Assembly: GCA_001897375.1 (NCBI GenBank)
Contig: MKSU01000009.1
Coordinates: 1 to 64,000 of the forward strand
Source of the DNA: Sphingomonas sp. 67-36
Lineage (GTDB): Bacteria; Pseudomonadota; Alphaproteobacteria; Sphingomonadales; Sphingomonadaceae
Direction: 5' to 3'
Length of the DNA: 64,000 bases
The notes under the pieces: generated by a model
What the model saw: only the letters and a program-made list of their open reading frames with translations
What the model was told of the DNA's origin: nothing
The model's database searches: none
In this document: positions 62,484-64,000 of the stretch, in pieces
Numbering within the stretch: position 1 is the first letter of the stretch
Layout of the letters: each line of letters starts with the position of its first letter
Translations under genes and position numbers: made by a program

Positions 62484-62753
62484 TCACTTGCGAAGACCGA
62501 GCTTCGCGATGAGGGCGAGGTAGCGATCCCCGTCCTTCTTGCGGAGATAGTCGCCGAGCGAGCGGCGCTGGTTGACCATCATCAGCAGGCCGCGGCGGGA
62601 ATGATTGTCCTTCGCATGGCCCTTGAAATGCTCGGTCAGGTTGCGGATGCGCTCCGTGAGGATCGCGACCTGCACCTCGGGAGAGCCGGTGTCGCCTTCC
62701 TGGCGGGCATGCTCCTTGATGAGTTCCTGACGGCGAACAGCGGTAATCGACAT
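62484..62753 (-). CDS. rpsO: 30S ribosomal protein S15
   Basis: An 89-residue protein with the full S15 pattern: [29 protein letters not shown] and [33 protein letters not shown]. It binds 16S rRNA early in 30S assembly. Order truB-rpsO-pnp is the classical one. The 25-bp gap to truB suggests one transcript. Confidence 0.98.
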   Translation of the reverse strand: MSITAVRRQELIKEHARQEGDTGSPEVQVAILTERIRNLTEHFKGHAKDNHSRRGLLMMVNQRRSLGDYLRKKDGDRYLALIAKLGLRK

Positions 62754-62778
62754 AGAATTTCAGTCCTTCGACATCACA

Positions 62779-63669
62779 TCACAGGTTGAAGCCGCGGACG
62801 ACGCGGACCTCATGGTCCGCCACATCGACCAGCGCCACCGGCACATCGTCCAGCAGCGCGAGGCAAAGGCCATCCCCGGCGGCGATCCCGGCCAGAACGC
62901 GCCCCTGGCGGAGCGCCCCTGCCTGGTCGGGAGAGAGGGAGAGAGCCGGGATGTCGTCCAGCGCCGCCCTCAATGGCAGGAGAGATTGTTCAAGCGCGCG
63001 CCCTTGGCCCAATTCGGCCAGTTTGTCCAGCGATATCGCTTGGGACAGACCGAACGGCCCTGCCTTGACGCGCCTGAGATAGGTGACGTGGCCCAATGTG
63101 CCAAGCGCCCGCGCGATATCGCGCGCGAGGCTGCGGATATAGGTGCCCTTGGAGACGTTCGCCGTGAGGGTGATCTCCTCCAGCGGGCCGTCCGGCGAGG
63201 CGTGGGGAGTGAGCGCGTGGATCACCACGTCGCGGCTCCTGAGCGTCACCTCCTCGCCGGCGCGGGCGAGGTCATAGGCGCGCTGGCCGTCCACCTTCAG
63301 CGCGGAATAGGCCGGCGGCACTTGCGCGATCGGGCCGGTGAAGCGCGGCAGCACCGCCTTCACCTGCGCGGCGGTAGGGCGGCCGGGGTTGGTGGCGATC
63401 ACCGGGCCTTCCGCGTCGAGCGTGTCGGTCTCCTCGCCGAAGCGGATCGTGAAGTCGTAGATCTTGTCGCTGTCGAGCATCCGCCCGGCGAGCTTGGTCG
63501 CCTCGCCCAGCGCGATCGGCAGCACGCCCGACGCGAGCGGATCGAGCGTGCCGCCGTGCCCCACCTTCGCCTTGCCGTAGCCGCCCGCGCGCAGCGCCCG
63601 CTTCACCGCGCTCACCACCTGCGTCGAGCCGAGGCCGAGCGGCTTGTCGATAACGATCCAGCCGTTCAC
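62779..63669 (-). CDS. truB: tRNA pseudouridine-55 synthase
   Basis: A 296-residue enzyme making pseudouridine 55 in the tRNA T-loop. GWIVIDKPLGLGSTQVVSAVKR and KVGHGGTLDPLASGVLPIALGEATK (catalytic Asp in TLDPLA) identify it; KGTYIRSLARDIA and AGPFGLSQA follow. The start is GTG 63669, overlapping the stop of the protease gene as GTGA. The reading frame is open upstream to 63825, but that part lies over the protease gene. Confidence 0.95.
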   Translation of the reverse strand: MNGWIVIDKPLGLGSTQVVSAVKRALRAGGYGKAKVGHGGTLDPLASGVLPIALGEATKLAGRMLDSDKIYDFTIRFGEETDTLDAEGPVIATNPGRPTAAQVKAVLPRFTGPIAQVPPAYSALKVDGQRAYDLARAGEEVTLRSRDVVIHALTPHASPDGPLEEITLTANVSKGTYIRSLARDIARALGTLGHVTYLRRVKAGPFGLSQAISLDKLAELGQGRALEQSLLPLRAALDDIPALSLSPDQAGALRQGRVLAGIAAGDGLCLALLDDVPVALVDVADHEVRVVRGFNL

Positions 63670-64000
63670 GCGAACAGGTTCGCGAAACGCAGATAGGCGT
63701 GGAGCAGCGCGTCGGCGGGCGGGCCGACGATATGCTGCATGATGCTCGCCCTGGGGAAGATCATCGGCAGCACCACCAGCAGCAGGATCAGCAGCGGAAA
63801 GCCGAACCGCGCCAGCTTCGCCCATTGCGCGGCGAGCGGACGGGGCAGCACGCCCTCCACGACATGCCCGCCGTCGAAGGGCGGGATCGGCAGCAGGTTG
63901 AACACCGCGAGGAAGATGTTGATCATCAGGAAGTTGACGAGGTTCGCCCAGACGAAGCCGGCCACGCCCTGCGGCGGCCCGCTGCCGAGCGCGCTGCCCG
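63666..64000 (-). CDS. Site-2 protease (M50 family), C-terminal part, cut by window edge
   Basis: The last 111 codons or so of a membrane protease. NLLPIPPFDGGHVVEGVLP carries the NxxPxxxxDGG motif that supplies a zinc ligand; two or three membrane helices follow (ARFGFPLLILLLVVLPMIF). The HExxH motif lies beyond the right edge. The stop overlaps the truB start, so translation is coupled. Confidence 0.88.
   Translation of the reverse strand, partial: GSALGSGPPQGVAGFVWANLVNFLMINIFLAVFNLLPIPPFDGGHVVEGVLPRPLAAQWAKLARFGFPLLILLLVVLPMIFPRASIMQHIVGPPADALLHAYLRFANLFA

Noticed and set aside
59983-62523. An 846-codon plus-strand frame opposite pnp.
   Set aside because: Its Asp/Leu/Ala/Val-rich sequence is the mirror of the Arg/Gly tail and the PNPase core; no homology pattern.

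Overview
The window looks like a chromosomal segment of a GC-rich alphaproteobacterium of the Sphingomonas type. The evidence is a PEPxxWA-type C-terminal sorting signal, two very large TonB-dependent receptors of the sphingomonad kind, a petABC cytochrome bc1 operon, a cycM-like membrane-anchored cytochrome c, a serC-serA-hisZ-purA cluster with what looks like the alphaproteobacterial serC leader RNA, and ppdK next to glyQS. I see no rRNA, tRNA, CRISPR array, insertion sequence, integrase or phage gene.

Layout. 0-5 kb: start of glutaryl-CoA dehydrogenase (cut by the window edge), a PEP-CTERM secreted protein, and a divergent kinase/DUF6285/acyl-CoA dehydrogenase trio resembling the lvaABC 4-hydroxyacyl-CoA system, followed by a nitronate monooxygenase-like flavoprotein. 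5-9 kb: trmL, petABC with a strong terminator, apt. 9-13.6 kb: a Gly/Tyr-rich lipoprotein, an orphan DnaB-like ATPase, a MaoC hydratase, an ectonucleotide phosphodiesterase-like lipoprotein, and a divergent MerR / glutaredoxin-MauE pair around a textbook MerR operator. 13.6-20 kb: ychF, a Gln/Ala-repeat lipoprotein, a TIGR02466-type oxygenase, pth, rplY, a TraB/GumN protein. 19.6-28 kb: glyQ, glyS, ppdK, DUF1214 and DUF1254 membrane proteins, pheA, cytochrome c. 28-35 kb: LOG-family and extensin-family proteins, then serC-serA-hisZ-purA. 35.4-43.9 kb: a long minus-strand run purD / HhH protein / DnaJ-like / YihY / fabI / GNAT / aroC with tight or overlapping junctions, and divergent xseA-DUF2093-M23 peptidase.

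44.8-52.05 kb is the most accessory-looking part. It holds a TonB-dependent receptor, a sulfotransferase-like P-loop protein of unknown function, a TPR protein with an aspartyl/asparaginyl beta-hydroxylase domain, and a TPR-sulfotransferase. It sits between housekeeping genes and is visibly richer in A+T, especially in the sulfotransferase half of the last gene. I read it as a candidate receptor-plus-protein-modification module and rank it first among the findings.

52-64 kb returns to core genes: clpB, a class II aldolase/adducin protein, a methyltransferase, a second TonB-dependent receptor, then pnp, rpsO, truB and a site-2 protease cut by the right edge. The pnp-rpsO gap holds three consecutive RNA hairpins.

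Start sites were chosen by Shine-Dalgarno position, ATGA/GTGA overlaps and family N-termini, and several differ from the longest open frame. No database search was possible; family names rest on motif and sequence recognition.
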